DNA of 64,000 nt from Hyphomicrobiales bacterium (GTDB taxonomy: Bacteria; Pseudomonadota; Alphaproteobacteria; Rhizobiales; Rhizobiaceae): positions 1-64,000 of the forward strand of contig UCEY01000064.1 in the NCBI GenBank assembly GCA_900471605.1, written 5' to 3'. The notes below the pieces were generated by a model. That model was not told where the DNA came from. It searched no databases and saw only the letters and a list, made by a program, of their open reading frames with translations. The first letter of the stretch is position 1; every line of letters begins with the position of its first letter. Of this stretch, positions 35,700 through 43,114 are shown one piece after another. Position numbers and translations under genes: made by a program.

Positions 35700-35888
35700 T
35701 CATTCGTCTGAAGCGCCCTTCGCAAGGAACTCCCGCGCATCCGGCTTTTCGTTTCTCTTCTGATAGCTCAGCGTGAAGATACCTTCGGCGTCGAGAACCT
35801 GCTGGTCCCCCTCGGACTTGGCGACTGCGAAAAAAGCTCGCGGGTCGCGGATCACCTCGTCGAGCGAGAAGGAATTTGAACGCGACAT
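35700..35888 (-). CDS. Small orphan protein, possibly antitoxin-like
   Basis: A 62-residue protein with a strong GGAGG six bases before ATG 35888, so the start is well supported. The sequence SLDEVIRDPRAFFAVAKSEG, then GIFTLSYQ, faintly recalls the N-terminal half of Phd-type antitoxins, but I cannot assign it. It is divergent from the PIN-domain gene 250 bp away. Confidence 0.5.
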   Translation of the reverse strand: MSRSNSFSLDEVIRDPRAFFAVAKSEGDQQVLDAEGIFTLSYQKRNEKPDAREFLAKGASDE

Positions 35889-36138
35889 AGTGGACCTCCG
35901 AAACTGGACGCTTCAACAATCTAGGCTGAACCCGGATTCATTTCTAGGGGTTGGTCCGGTCTACCACAGGATCTATGCAATCGCATAAAGTGAATGTCCG
36001 GCGGGATTCAGTCCTTCGAGCTGTGCGAAGTGCACGACTACCGCCTTGTCCAGGTGAACATATTACCACCTTACAACCCTCGTTATCAAATAATAAACCA
36101 TCCTCCGGGACCCTGCCCCCATCCAAGGAGTTCCATCC

Positions 36139-36687
36139 ATGTCTTCAGGTCACATGCTGCTCGATACAAGCGTCCTGAGTGCAGCTCGGGGCAGGAAGCC
36201 CGAAGCAACCGTCCGGCATTTTCTGCTGTCACTCCCTAGGGGTTCGATAGCAATTCCAGCGTACAGTGTTTTCGAATTCGAACGGGGCGCACGTCTGCTT
36301 CAGCAACATGATCAACAGCGCGCCGCTCAACTCTTGTCGTGGCTGGATGACCTCCTCGCGACAGACATTTTCGTGCCGCCTGTCACCACGGACATCTGGC
36401 GGCTCTATGCTCGAATGAGCCTGGTTCCCGCTCTCCGGAAATTCTGGATCCACAATGGCGACCCGCCGAGCCTGCGGTTTGGATGCGATCCAGGAGTAGC
36501 CGCCATCTCGATCCACTACCGCATGCCCATCGCAACACGGGACGTCGGTGATTACATGTTGATCAACGGGTACTTTCCGCTCCCCGGCCTGTACGATCCT
36601 CACCTTCGCAAGTGGTTTGTCGATCCCGCTCCCACGTGGCGTACCGCGCTTCAGGAAGATCCGTCAGATCACCTGGCGATGCATTGA
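36139..36687 (+). CDS. PIN-domain ribonuclease (VapC-like)
   Basis: A 182-residue PIN-fold protein: Asp 9 in MLLDTSVLS, a Glu in SVFEFERG, and the C-terminal acids in GCDPGVAAISI and ATRDVGDYML form the usual metal site. VapC toxins cleave tRNA or rRNA. It starts at ATG 36139 behind AAGGAG. No antitoxin gene precedes it directly; the small divergent gene at 35700-35888 is the nearest candidate. It lies just before the transposition operon, separated from it by a long AT-rich gap. Confidence 0.7.
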   Translation: MSSGHMLLDTSVLSAARGRKPEATVRHFLLSLPRGSIAIPAYSVFEFERGARLLQQHDQQRAAQLLSWLDDLLATDIFVPPVTTDIWRLYARMSLVPALRKFWIHNGDPPSLRFGCDPGVAAISIHYRMPIATRDVGDYMLINGYFPLPGLYDPHLRKWFVDPAPTWRTALQEDPSDHLAMH

Positions 36688-37303
36688 CTTGGCACGATTG
36701 CATTGCCCTGACCCCATCGGCCACCGCATCGCGATACGGATCAGTTTCGAGACAGGTGCTGCAATCGAGCGGACGAGGGAGACTGCGGCAGGCCAGTCGA
36801 TCGGCTGAACAGACATTTTTAGTGATCACCAGAAAGCCAGAGGCGATGGAAAAACGCCTTATCAGGCGGTCCCCAGATGACGCATGTCCCAAACAGGGAC
36901 CGAAACACACGAAGCAAATTTTCCGTTCGCTCCAAGAGTATTTCTATTAATACACAGTGAATATAGGCATTTCAGTGAAGCAATTAACATATTGTTAACC
37001 ATGACCCATAGTGAATTGTTAAAGTTTATCATTTGAAAACATTGATGATTCTCCCGCTGCAGTGTTCCATTGGCAAAAATTTACTGTTGCAAGGCTCGTC
37101 GAGCTATGCTTTTTTGGCGCCCGTTGAGCCATGGTGGTTCACGGAACAGGACACAGAAGACATGCAACAAGTCGCATCGACATACTTGGCTCGGAAGGGC
37201 CAACGCACCGCCTGAGGCGCGCACAGATGATGACTTCGGTGCCTCCAGGAGGTCACCGCCCTTCCCTCAGCAGAACCAAGCGTTTTGAGAAATGAGGAAT
37301 ACC
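36688..37303. other. AT-rich regulatory region upstream of the transposition operon
   Basis: About 600 bp with no convincing gene; the open frame at 37033-37215 has no ribosome binding site. The AT-rich core, about 36941-37040, holds repeats and a palindrome (listed separately). This is the likely promoter and control region of the tns genes. Confidence 0.45.
36956..37015. promoter_or_regulatory. AGTGAA repeats and TTAACA palindrome
   Basis: AGTGAA occurs at 36956, 36974 and 37010, spaced 18 and then 36 bp apart, so all three lie on one 18-bp register. Between them TTAACA-TAT-TGTTAA (36984-36998) is a perfect 15-bp inverted repeat, with another TTGTTAA at 37016. This arrangement suggests an operator for a regulator of transposition genes. 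Confidence 0.45.
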
Positions 37304-37366
37304 ATGTCCAAGTCCAAGAAAGACCCCCTCCAGATTTTCGCAGCCGCGCTCCTCGGCCGACAATGA
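37304..37366 (+). CDS. Possible 20-residue leader peptide
   Basis: A 20-codon frame begins at ATG 37304 just after GAGGAA and ends with TGA at 37366, coding for a short Lys-rich then hydrophobic peptide (MSKSKKDPLQIFAAALLGRQ). It lies 217 bp upstream of the first solid gene of the tns operon. It may be a leader peptide, a truncated gene or chance. Evidence is limited to the ribosome binding site. Confidence 0.25.
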   Translation: MSKSKKDPLQIFAAALLGRQ

Positions 37367-37582
37367 TGTCGCGTTGACGCCGCATCGCGTGATCTAGTCA
37401 TGCGTTCGCGGACTGTCGCCGCGGATCATCTTCGGCTCCGCCGGATAGCCTGCCGCCGATAGTGGATGATCCTGCTGTCGGAAATCCTGATAAGGCCTGA
37501 GCCTGCCAGGAAACGACCTTCCGTGTCTTCCGATGTCTCGGAGATGCGGCCCCCCCTACAGAACCCGACAAGGAGCTGCATA

Positions 37583-37972
37583 ATGTTGCAGAACGATGAA
37601 TCTCGCCTGCTGGTAGGTGACGACATTCCCTCCCTCTTCCATCCCGAGCTCCGGCTGTGGTCTCGAAGCCACCGGTCCGGCTACTTTCGGAGGGACGAGG
37701 CAGACCTCTACAGCATCGCCGCACTTTCCTACGCCGATGCCGCACGGCCGACGATGACGCAGGTCTATCGCCTGCTCTGCTCGCTGATCGACGAGGATGC
37801 TGCTCGTGGCGGAGGCCGGGTCAGAAAGCCCTCCTTCTCGACTTTGCGAAAGATCATCAGGTCGCTGCCTGCGGAGTTCGTCCATCACCGCCGCCACGGA
37901 CACCTGACCGCGGCGTCCACTTTCGATCTCGTGTCCGCCGGGTCCGGCGTACTCGGCATCACTGCAAACTGA
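37583..37972 (+). CDS. Solo TnsB-like DNA-binding domain protein A
   Basis: A 129-residue protein starting at ATG 37583 after AAGGAG. The section SYADAARPTMTQVYRLLCSL, through to KPSFSTLRKIIRSLPAEFV and RRHG, aligns with the TnsB segment SYCHEKRPSMRKCFTILTQH, through to LPSRKTFEKMIKSFGLYEI and ARHG. That part of TnsB is a helical DNA-binding module upstream of its catalytic core. The protein has no nuclease or catalytic domain. It begins with MLQN, like the related gene at 38390, and the ribosome binding site and start region are nearly the same in both. It is probably a regulator that binds transposon-end repeats. Confidence 0.65.
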   Translation: MLQNDESRLLVGDDIPSLFHPELRLWSRSHRSGYFRRDEADLYSIAALSYADAARPTMTQVYRLLCSLIDEDAARGGGRVRKPSFSTLRKIIRSLPAEFVHHRRHGHLTAASTFDLVSAGSGVLGITAN

Positions 37973-37998
37973 CCCAAGACTCCAAGAAAGGAAGTCAC

Positions 37999-38304
37999 AT
38001 GAAACCGCCTGAAACCATGCCGGGTTTGAAACCGCGCATCAAGGAAGCCTTCCAGACGCTCAATTCCCGCGTCCAGGAGGAGCTGCGTATCCGGCAGGAG
38101 ATGGAGTACGCCAAGCTCGAAGAGGGCAGCCTCGAAATCGCGATCAAGCTAGCACGCAACAAGCCTGGATTCGAACGCGAAGTCTGGGAATGTATGAGCA
38201 CGCCTCTTGAGATGATGAACACCACGCACCGTGCCCGCGGTCTGCCGCTGATTAATTACCCGAGTTATCAGCGGTTCATGCGCCTGCTCCGCACGAACAT
38301 CTAA
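37999..38304 (+). CDS. Small hypothetical protein of the tns operon
   Basis: A 101-residue, highly charged protein starting at ATG 37999 after AAGGAAG. The central part (LNSRVQEELRIRQEMEYAKL) is predicted to be a long helix or coiled coil, and the end is Arg-rich (YQRFMRLLRTNI). It sits between two TnsB-like small genes, 26 bp after the first, so all three are probably co-transcribed. The function is unknown; an accessory role in transposition is likely from position. Confidence 0.6.
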   Translation: MKPPETMPGLKPRIKEAFQTLNSRVQEELRIRQEMEYAKLEEGSLEIAIKLARNKPGFEREVWECMSTPLEMMNTTHRARGLPLINYPSYQRFMRLLRTNI

Positions 38305-38389
38305 GGCCTCGTCCTAAAGACATCAGGGGCGGCATTCACCGCCCTGCTGACCAAAAAACTCCCCCACATCACTGAATAGGAGCTGCCAA

Positions 38390-38821
38390 ATGTTGCAGAA
38401 CGAATACCTGCGTCTTCCCGTAGGCGCACACATCCCCGAAGCATTCCACGAAAAGCTGGACAGCCTCGCCCGCTGGGTCCGCGGCCGCCACTGGATCGAT
38501 ATCGAGGCCGACCTGATCCTGGAAGCGATGCTCGAGTACCTGGACGAATGCGAGAAGGACATCCGGCCGCTGCACGCCCGTCTCTGCCTCCGGATGGAAA
38601 CCATGTCCCGAATGGATGGCCGCGAGTACCTTGTCCCGTCCTTCGGGGACTTCCGCGACCTGCTCCACTCGATCCCGAGCGCCCTCGTAGTGCATTGCCG
38701 AGCAGCCTCGCGATCGCGGCTGCAGTCGCACCGCACCGGACACGTCCCGACCAAAACCGTGATGCAGTTCGCGGAACTGTTTGCCGCCACCGCCAATCCG
38801 ACCGCCGTAGCAACGAACTAG
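38390..38821 (+). CDS. Solo TnsB-like DNA-binding domain protein B
   Basis: A 143-residue paralogue of the protein encoded at 37583. Both start MLQN, share the pattern RL-VG--IP--FH--L in the first 25 residues, and share a PSF-x2-(L/F)R-x(2)-(I/L)-(R/H)S(L/I)P block later (VPSFGDFRDLLHSIPSALV here). The start is ATG 38390 after AGGAG. Like its paralogue it lacks any catalytic domain. The duplicated leader and N terminus suggest a gene duplication inside the transposition operon followed by divergence; the two may form a heteromer or compete for TnsB sites. Confidence 0.65.
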   Translation: MLQNEYLRLPVGAHIPEAFHEKLDSLARWVRGRHWIDIEADLILEAMLEYLDECEKDIRPLHARLCLRMETMSRMDGREYLVPSFGDFRDLLHSIPSALVVHCRAASRSRLQSHRTGHVPTKTVMQFAELFAATANPTAVATN

Positions 38822-38832
38822 GAGCCTCCGCC

Positions 38833-39033
38833 ATGACCCAGAATCTGCCAGCGCGCCGCCATTCTGCAAATCCGCCCTTCCTCCAACCGAAGCAACCGGC
38901 CGCGGACGGGCAACACCCGGCCGTGACCAGGAATTTCGGCCGCGTGCGTGAGGACGACCTCCGACAGCGGCGACCAAACCTTCAGATTCAGCGCTCTCAG
39001 AGGAGTCTCTCATGCGCAAGGAACACTACGTAG
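38833..39033 (+). CDS. Small basic protein upstream of tnsA
   Basis: A 66-codon frame from ATG 38833 with AGGAG seven bases upstream. The product is Pro-, Gln- and Arg-rich and probably disordered. It begins 11 bp after the preceding stop and overlaps tnsA by 22 bp, consistent with translational coupling, but composition alone does not prove a gene. Confidence 0.35.
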   Translation: MTQNLPARRHSANPPFLQPKQPAADGQHPAVTRNFGRVREDDLRQRRPNLQIQRSQRSLSCARNTT

Positions 39034-39779
39034 CCGACCGTCTCATCCGCATCCGCTGCGGTAACACCTTCAAGTTCGAGTACTCCGGCGCTCCGAACTA
39101 CCATCGTCCGACGAAGCCGATCGTTTTCAAGGAGCCGCAGGCAGCGAACGGCAACCGCGTTGCCAGCACAAAGTCCCCGTTCAGCGCCCGCGGCCGCACG
39201 GTCAACCATGGTGATGACCGCACGATGTTTTTCGAGAGCAATCTCGAGCGCCGCACCGCACTCATCTTTCAGGCGCGTTCCGATGTCGCCGAGGTCCGTG
39301 CACAGTGGCCGACCGTGAAGTGGACCGCTCAGGACGGCAGCCGTCACCGCCATACCTTCGACTTCTGGATCCGCCGTACCGACGGGGTCAGCATGGCCGT
39401 TGCGGTGAAGCCCAAAAAATACGTCGAGAAGTACGGCCTCCTGCACATGCTTGCACGCATCCATTCCCAGGGAGCCATCGCGATGTTCGCCGACGACGTG
39501 ACGGTGGTCACCGAGGACTATGCGAACCAGAACTCGGAGGCGAACGCCAAGCACATCCTCCTGTCGCGTCGCGTGCGCAACGACGACGAGGTCGAACTCG
39601 CTCGCCACGTCGTCGAGCAGATGGACGGCCCGGAGCGCTTCTTCGAGCTCTTCCGCGGCGCGACCTCGGAATCTGCCCGCCGCATCGCCCTCTGGTGCCT
39701 CATCGATGAAGGTTGCCTTGCCGCATCGGATCCGTCCGAGCGCATCAGCGACCACACCATCATGATACGCGAGAAGTAA
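39012..39779 (+). CDS. tnsA: TnsA-like transposon endonuclease
   Basis: A 255-residue Tn7 TnsA homologue that cuts the 5' ends of the transposon. The PD-(D/E)XK active site is visible as Glu 75 in FFESNLE, Asp 117 in HTFDFWI and Lys 133 in AVKPKKY, matching TnsA Glu63, Asp114 and Lys132 in pattern and spacing. The C-terminal part is a small helical domain that in Tn7 contacts TnsC. Translation starts at ATG 39012 behind GAGG. With TnsB it should excise the element by cut-and-paste rather than copy-in. It lies 11 bp upstream of tnsB. Confidence 0.9.
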   Translation: MRKEHYVADRLIRIRCGNTFKFEYSGAPNYHRPTKPIVFKEPQAANGNRVASTKSPFSARGRTVNHGDDRTMFFESNLERRTALIFQARSDVAEVRAQWPTVKWTAQDGSRHRHTFDFWIRRTDGVSMAVAVKPKKYVEKYGLLHMLARIHSQGAIAMFADDVTVVTEDYANQNSEANAKHILLSRRVRNDDEVELARHVVEQMDGPERFFELFRGATSESARRIALWCLIDEGCLAASDPSERISDHTIMIREK

Positions 39780-39790
39780 GGAGCGATAGG

Positions 39791-42022
39791 ATGAACCTTC
39801 ACACCAAGCCCCTGGCACGCCACATCCCCAACGTCCCGGTCTACTACTTCGGCAACGCCGAGCGCATCACGATCGACGGCGCGCACTTCACGCTCGTCAA
39901 CCAGGACCGCAACGAAACCGTGCTCCGCGACGAGCACGGTCGGACCAAGACGTTCACTCACGAGTTGATCTATACGCTCTACTGCGCGAACTGCATCGAG
40001 GTCCAGCGTCGCGGGTCCGAGTTCGATTTGAAGCGTGAAGTCACGAAAGTCTTCTCAGAGTTTCCGGAGGAAAAACGCAAGAAGGCCCTTTGGCACAAGG
40101 GGCTCTTGGACGAGTTCATCCGCTTCCAGCAGGTCGGAAAGAAGCACCCGATCCTCCGTGAGAAAGGCTTCAATGAACGGAAGGTGAGCCTCGGTTACGA
40201 CTGCTTGAAGATCCTCTTGCCGATCCTAAAAGGGATTGTCGTCGAGCGTATGACGAAGCACCTTTCGGCAAATGAACAGGCTGTAATCCCCGGCGTACCC
40301 TGCCCGCGCCACTTCAAGCGCCTCTACGACCGCTATCAGGAGGGTGGCTTCGACATCATCGCGCTTGTGCCGGACCGCCGCAAGGCGAAGCAGCGCGCCT
40401 CCCGCTTCCATCCAGAGGATATCAGCATCTGGCTTTCCGTAGCGAAGTCCTATTGCCACGAGAAGCGGCCCTCGATGCGTAAGTGCTTCACGATCCTCAC
40501 GCAGCACATCCAGGACCTCAACTCGGAAAAGGGATTGCTTGAACGCTACCATCATCTTCCCTCGCGCAAGACATTCGAGAAGATGATCAAGTCGTTCGGC
40601 TTGTATGAAATCATGTCTGCCCGCCACGGCGCGGACTATGCTGCGAAGATGCTCGCGATCGTGAACCAGGGCCTCGAAGTCGAGCGCCCGGGGGAGCGTG
40701 TCGAGATCGACTGCTGGCGCGTCGACCTGAACAGCAACATGCTTATCACGGCGTTTGCCGCACAGCTCTCCGAAGAAGAACGAGCGATCGTTGCGCAGAC
40801 GCGCTTGTGGGTCACCGTCGCGATTGACGTTGCCACCCGGTGCATCCTTGCGATGAAGTTCTCGACGCGCGCGCCCTCGCATCATTCGTCGCTTGCAGCC
40901 CTCGAGATGGCCGCTTCCCATAAGAAGTACATCTCGGATGTCGTCGGAGCTGGTGATGAGTGGCGCTATGCACTCGTCCCGGAAGAGGTTGTCACCGACG
41001 CGGGACCCGAGTTCGTGGACCAGCGCTTCGAGACTGCCGTCCTCTCGATGGGCGCGACCATCATGCATCCGCCCGCAGGTGCCGCCTCCGCCCGCGGCAC
41101 CGCGGAACGCGTGTTCCGCACCTGGAGTGACAAGTTCCTCTCCTATTTCGAGGGCCGTACCTTCTCGAACGTGGTCCAGCGCGGAAAGGCCGGACGAGTT
41201 GTCCTCAATGTCGACGAGGTGAGTTTCCACCTCACCCGTGCTGTCATCGACATCTATCACAACGAGATCCACGACGGCCTTGGCATGACCCCGTCCATGG
41301 CCTGGGACGAGAAGATGGCGAAGTTCGGCGTCATCATGCCCCTCACCCAGCAGGAGCGCCGCAAGATCTTCGGTATCGAGGTCGAACGCTCGATCAGCGA
41401 CAAGGGATTCCGCAATCTCGGCATCCACTACCAGGCGGATCCGTTGCAGCTCCTCCGCATCGGCCAGAAGGCTATCGTCGGTGCTCCCGCCCCGAAGGTC
41501 CGCGTTCGCATCGACCAGTTCGACCTCTCCACCGCCGACTACTGGGACGGCCACGAGTGGAAGGAAGCGGCTGCCGGCAAGCACATCCCCAAAGATCTCT
41601 CCATCTACGAGTGGAACCAGGTCAACGTCGACTACAACGCCGTGAACAAGGCGGGTGCTGACAAGAAGATGTCCGTGCTGCTCGCCGCGGTACGCGATCT
41701 ACGCGCCGCAGGTGACGCGGCCACGGCCCGCGCGAACCTTGCGACCGACCGTCCGACTACCGATCTCGTGGACAAGTGGGACAAGGAGAACCACGGCGGT
41801 GAGATCGTCGACGACATCGAGGACGACGTTCCGGAATTGCTGCCGCTCGTGATCGCAGCCGACCCGTTGTCGGTTGGCCTCTCAGCGCACGCCACCCTCT
41901 ACGTGAACACGGCAGAAGCCAAGGCGGCGTCCGCCCCTGATCCGGTGGCCATGACGCCGAAAGTATCCGGATTCCAGAACCCGCTCTCGTCTGGCGACGA
42001 GGACGACGTGAACTTCGAGTGA
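39791..42022 (+). CDS. tnsB: TnsB-like DDE transposase
   Basis: A 743-residue retroviral-integrase-type transposase. The catalytic triad is Asp 307 (EIDCWRVD), Asp 403 (VTDAGPEFVD) and Glu 439 (GTAERVF), a DD35E arrangement typical of TnsB and Mu-family enzymes. The first 300 residues include helical DNA-binding modules, one of which is shared with the two small upstream proteins. A beta-rich Mu-C-like domain and an acidic tail for TnsC contact follow. It should bind the GGGCAC-type repeats in both ends and join the 3' ends to target DNA. The start is ATG 39791 after a GGA-type site. Confidence 0.92.
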   Translation: MNLHTKPLARHIPNVPVYYFGNAERITIDGAHFTLVNQDRNETVLRDEHGRTKTFTHELIYTLYCANCIEVQRRGSEFDLKREVTKVFSEFPEEKRKKALWHKGLLDEFIRFQQVGKKHPILREKGFNERKVSLGYDCLKILLPILKGIVVERMTKHLSANEQAVIPGVPCPRHFKRLYDRYQEGGFDIIALVPDRRKAKQRASRFHPEDISIWLSVAKSYCHEKRPSMRKCFTILTQHIQDLNSEKGLLERYHHLPSRKTFEKMIKSFGLYEIMSARHGADYAAKMLAIVNQGLEVERPGERVEIDCWRVDLNSNMLITAFAAQLSEEERAIVAQTRLWVTVAIDVATRCILAMKFSTRAPSHHSSLAALEMAASHKKYISDVVGAGDEWRYALVPEEVVTDAGPEFVDQRFETAVLSMGATIMHPPAGAASARGTAERVFRTWSDKFLSYFEGRTFSNVVQRGKAGRVVLNVDEVSFHLTRAVIDIYHNEIHDGLGMTPSMAWDEKMAKFGVIMPLTQQERRKIFGIEVERSISDKGFRNLGIHYQADPLQLLRIGQKAIVGAPAPKVRVRIDQFDLSTADYWDGHEWKEAAAGKHIPKDLSIYEWNQVNVDYNAVNKAGADKKMSVLLAAVRDLRAAGDAATARANLATDRPTTDLVDKWDKENHGGEIVDDIEDDVPELLPLVIAADPLSVGLSAHATLYVNTAEAKAASAPDPVAMTPKVSGFQNPLSSGDEDDVNFE

Positions 42023-42033
42023 GGTGGTTTGAG

Positions 42034-43110
42034 ATGAGCGACAGCAATATCAGCGAAGCATTCCGGGAGGCCGCCATGGCGGTCTTCGAAACCCTTGAAC
42101 CCGCCCGCCAGGAGCGTACGCGGCGGCTCGCGGCAATGTCGACGACATACGTCGCCACCTCACGTGACAAGCTTCTCGATCACGCCTTCGATGCCATCGT
42201 GGAGAATGCGGCGGCAGAGGTTTTCGGAAAGGCGGCCAAACAGCGTGTCCTTTTCGTCATTGGTGAAAGCGGCTCCGGAAAGACGACCTCGGTGGAACGA
42301 CATCTCGCAAAGCGGCCGCAGTTCCGGCCGAGAAAGCGAGCGGATGGTCATGTCGTATACCCGATGGTCTCGATGGAGGCTCCCAAGCCTCTCACCCCCA
42401 AGGGTTTGGCGCGGGCTGGATTGAAAGCACTGGGACACCAGGCGTTGAACGGCAGTCTCACAGAGACTGAGTTGTTCGAATTCTGGAAGGAGCAGATCCG
42501 CGAACAGGGCGTCCTCTTTCTCGCGATCGACGAAATGCAGCACGTCCTTCGCGGCACCAGTACTCAGGAGGTCCAGAACGTGGCGGACATCGTCAAGAGC
42601 CTTGTCCAGATTCCCGGATGGCCCTTGCATTTGATCCTCTCGGGTGTGCCCGCCCTTGGACGTTTCCTCGAGCAGGAAGGCGAAACGGAGCGGCAGCTCA
42701 AGGAGCGCAGCATCATCGTCGAGTTTCAGCCGATGACCTACCCGGAAGACGTGAAGGTCATGACCAAGGTGATCAAGCAGATCGTCACCGTCGATGCCGG
42801 GCTCGCCGCAGACGGCCTCGACAAGAGCGAGTTCGTCCACCGCGTCATCCATGCGGCATCGGGAGCGTTCGGTTCCGTGATACAGCTTACCCGCAAGGCC
42901 TGCGAGAACGCCATGCGCAGCGACCGCTGCGAAGTTTCGATCAAGGACTTCGAGGTCGCCTACGCTCTTGCAAGTGGATGCCGCGCGTCCCAGAACATCT
43001 TTACCGCCGCAGAGTGGAATCGTATCGAGCCCGGGCAGTCCCTGGCCGAGATGCTGAGGAATGTTCCGGCAAGAAAGCATTCGAAACCGAGCAAGCGAGC
43101 GGGAGCCTGA
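42034..43110 (+). CDS. tnsC: TnsC-like AAA+ transposition regulator
   Basis: A 358-residue AAA+ ATPase that links target selection to the transposase. Walker A GESGSGKTT lies at about 77-85, Walker B LFLAIDEMQH at about 162-170, and sensor and lid regions follow. I chose ATG 42034, preceded by GAGGTGG, over GTG 42019, which overlaps the tnsB stop. In Tn7 this protein forms filaments on DNA and prevents insertion next to an existing copy. The gene is 5 bp upstream of the tniQ/tnsD-like gene. Confidence 0.9.
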   Translation: MSDSNISEAFREAAMAVFETLEPARQERTRRLAAMSTTYVATSRDKLLDHAFDAIVENAAAEVFGKAAKQRVLFVIGESGSGKTTSVERHLAKRPQFRPRKRADGHVVYPMVSMEAPKPLTPKGLARAGLKALGHQALNGSLTETELFEFWKEQIREQGVLFLAIDEMQHVLRGTSTQEVQNVADIVKSLVQIPGWPLHLILSGVPALGRFLEQEGETERQLKERSIIVEFQPMTYPEDVKVMTKVIKQIVTVDAGLAADGLDKSEFVHRVIHAASGAFGSVIQLTRKACENAMRSDRCEVSIKDFEVAYALASGCRASQNIFTAAEWNRIEPGQSLAEMLRNVPARKHSKPSKRAGA

Positions 43111-43114
43111 TCAC

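Noticed and set aside
37033..37215. 60-codon frame upstream of the tns operon
   Set aside because: No ribosome binding site, TTG start, and it overlaps the repeat-rich regulatory region.
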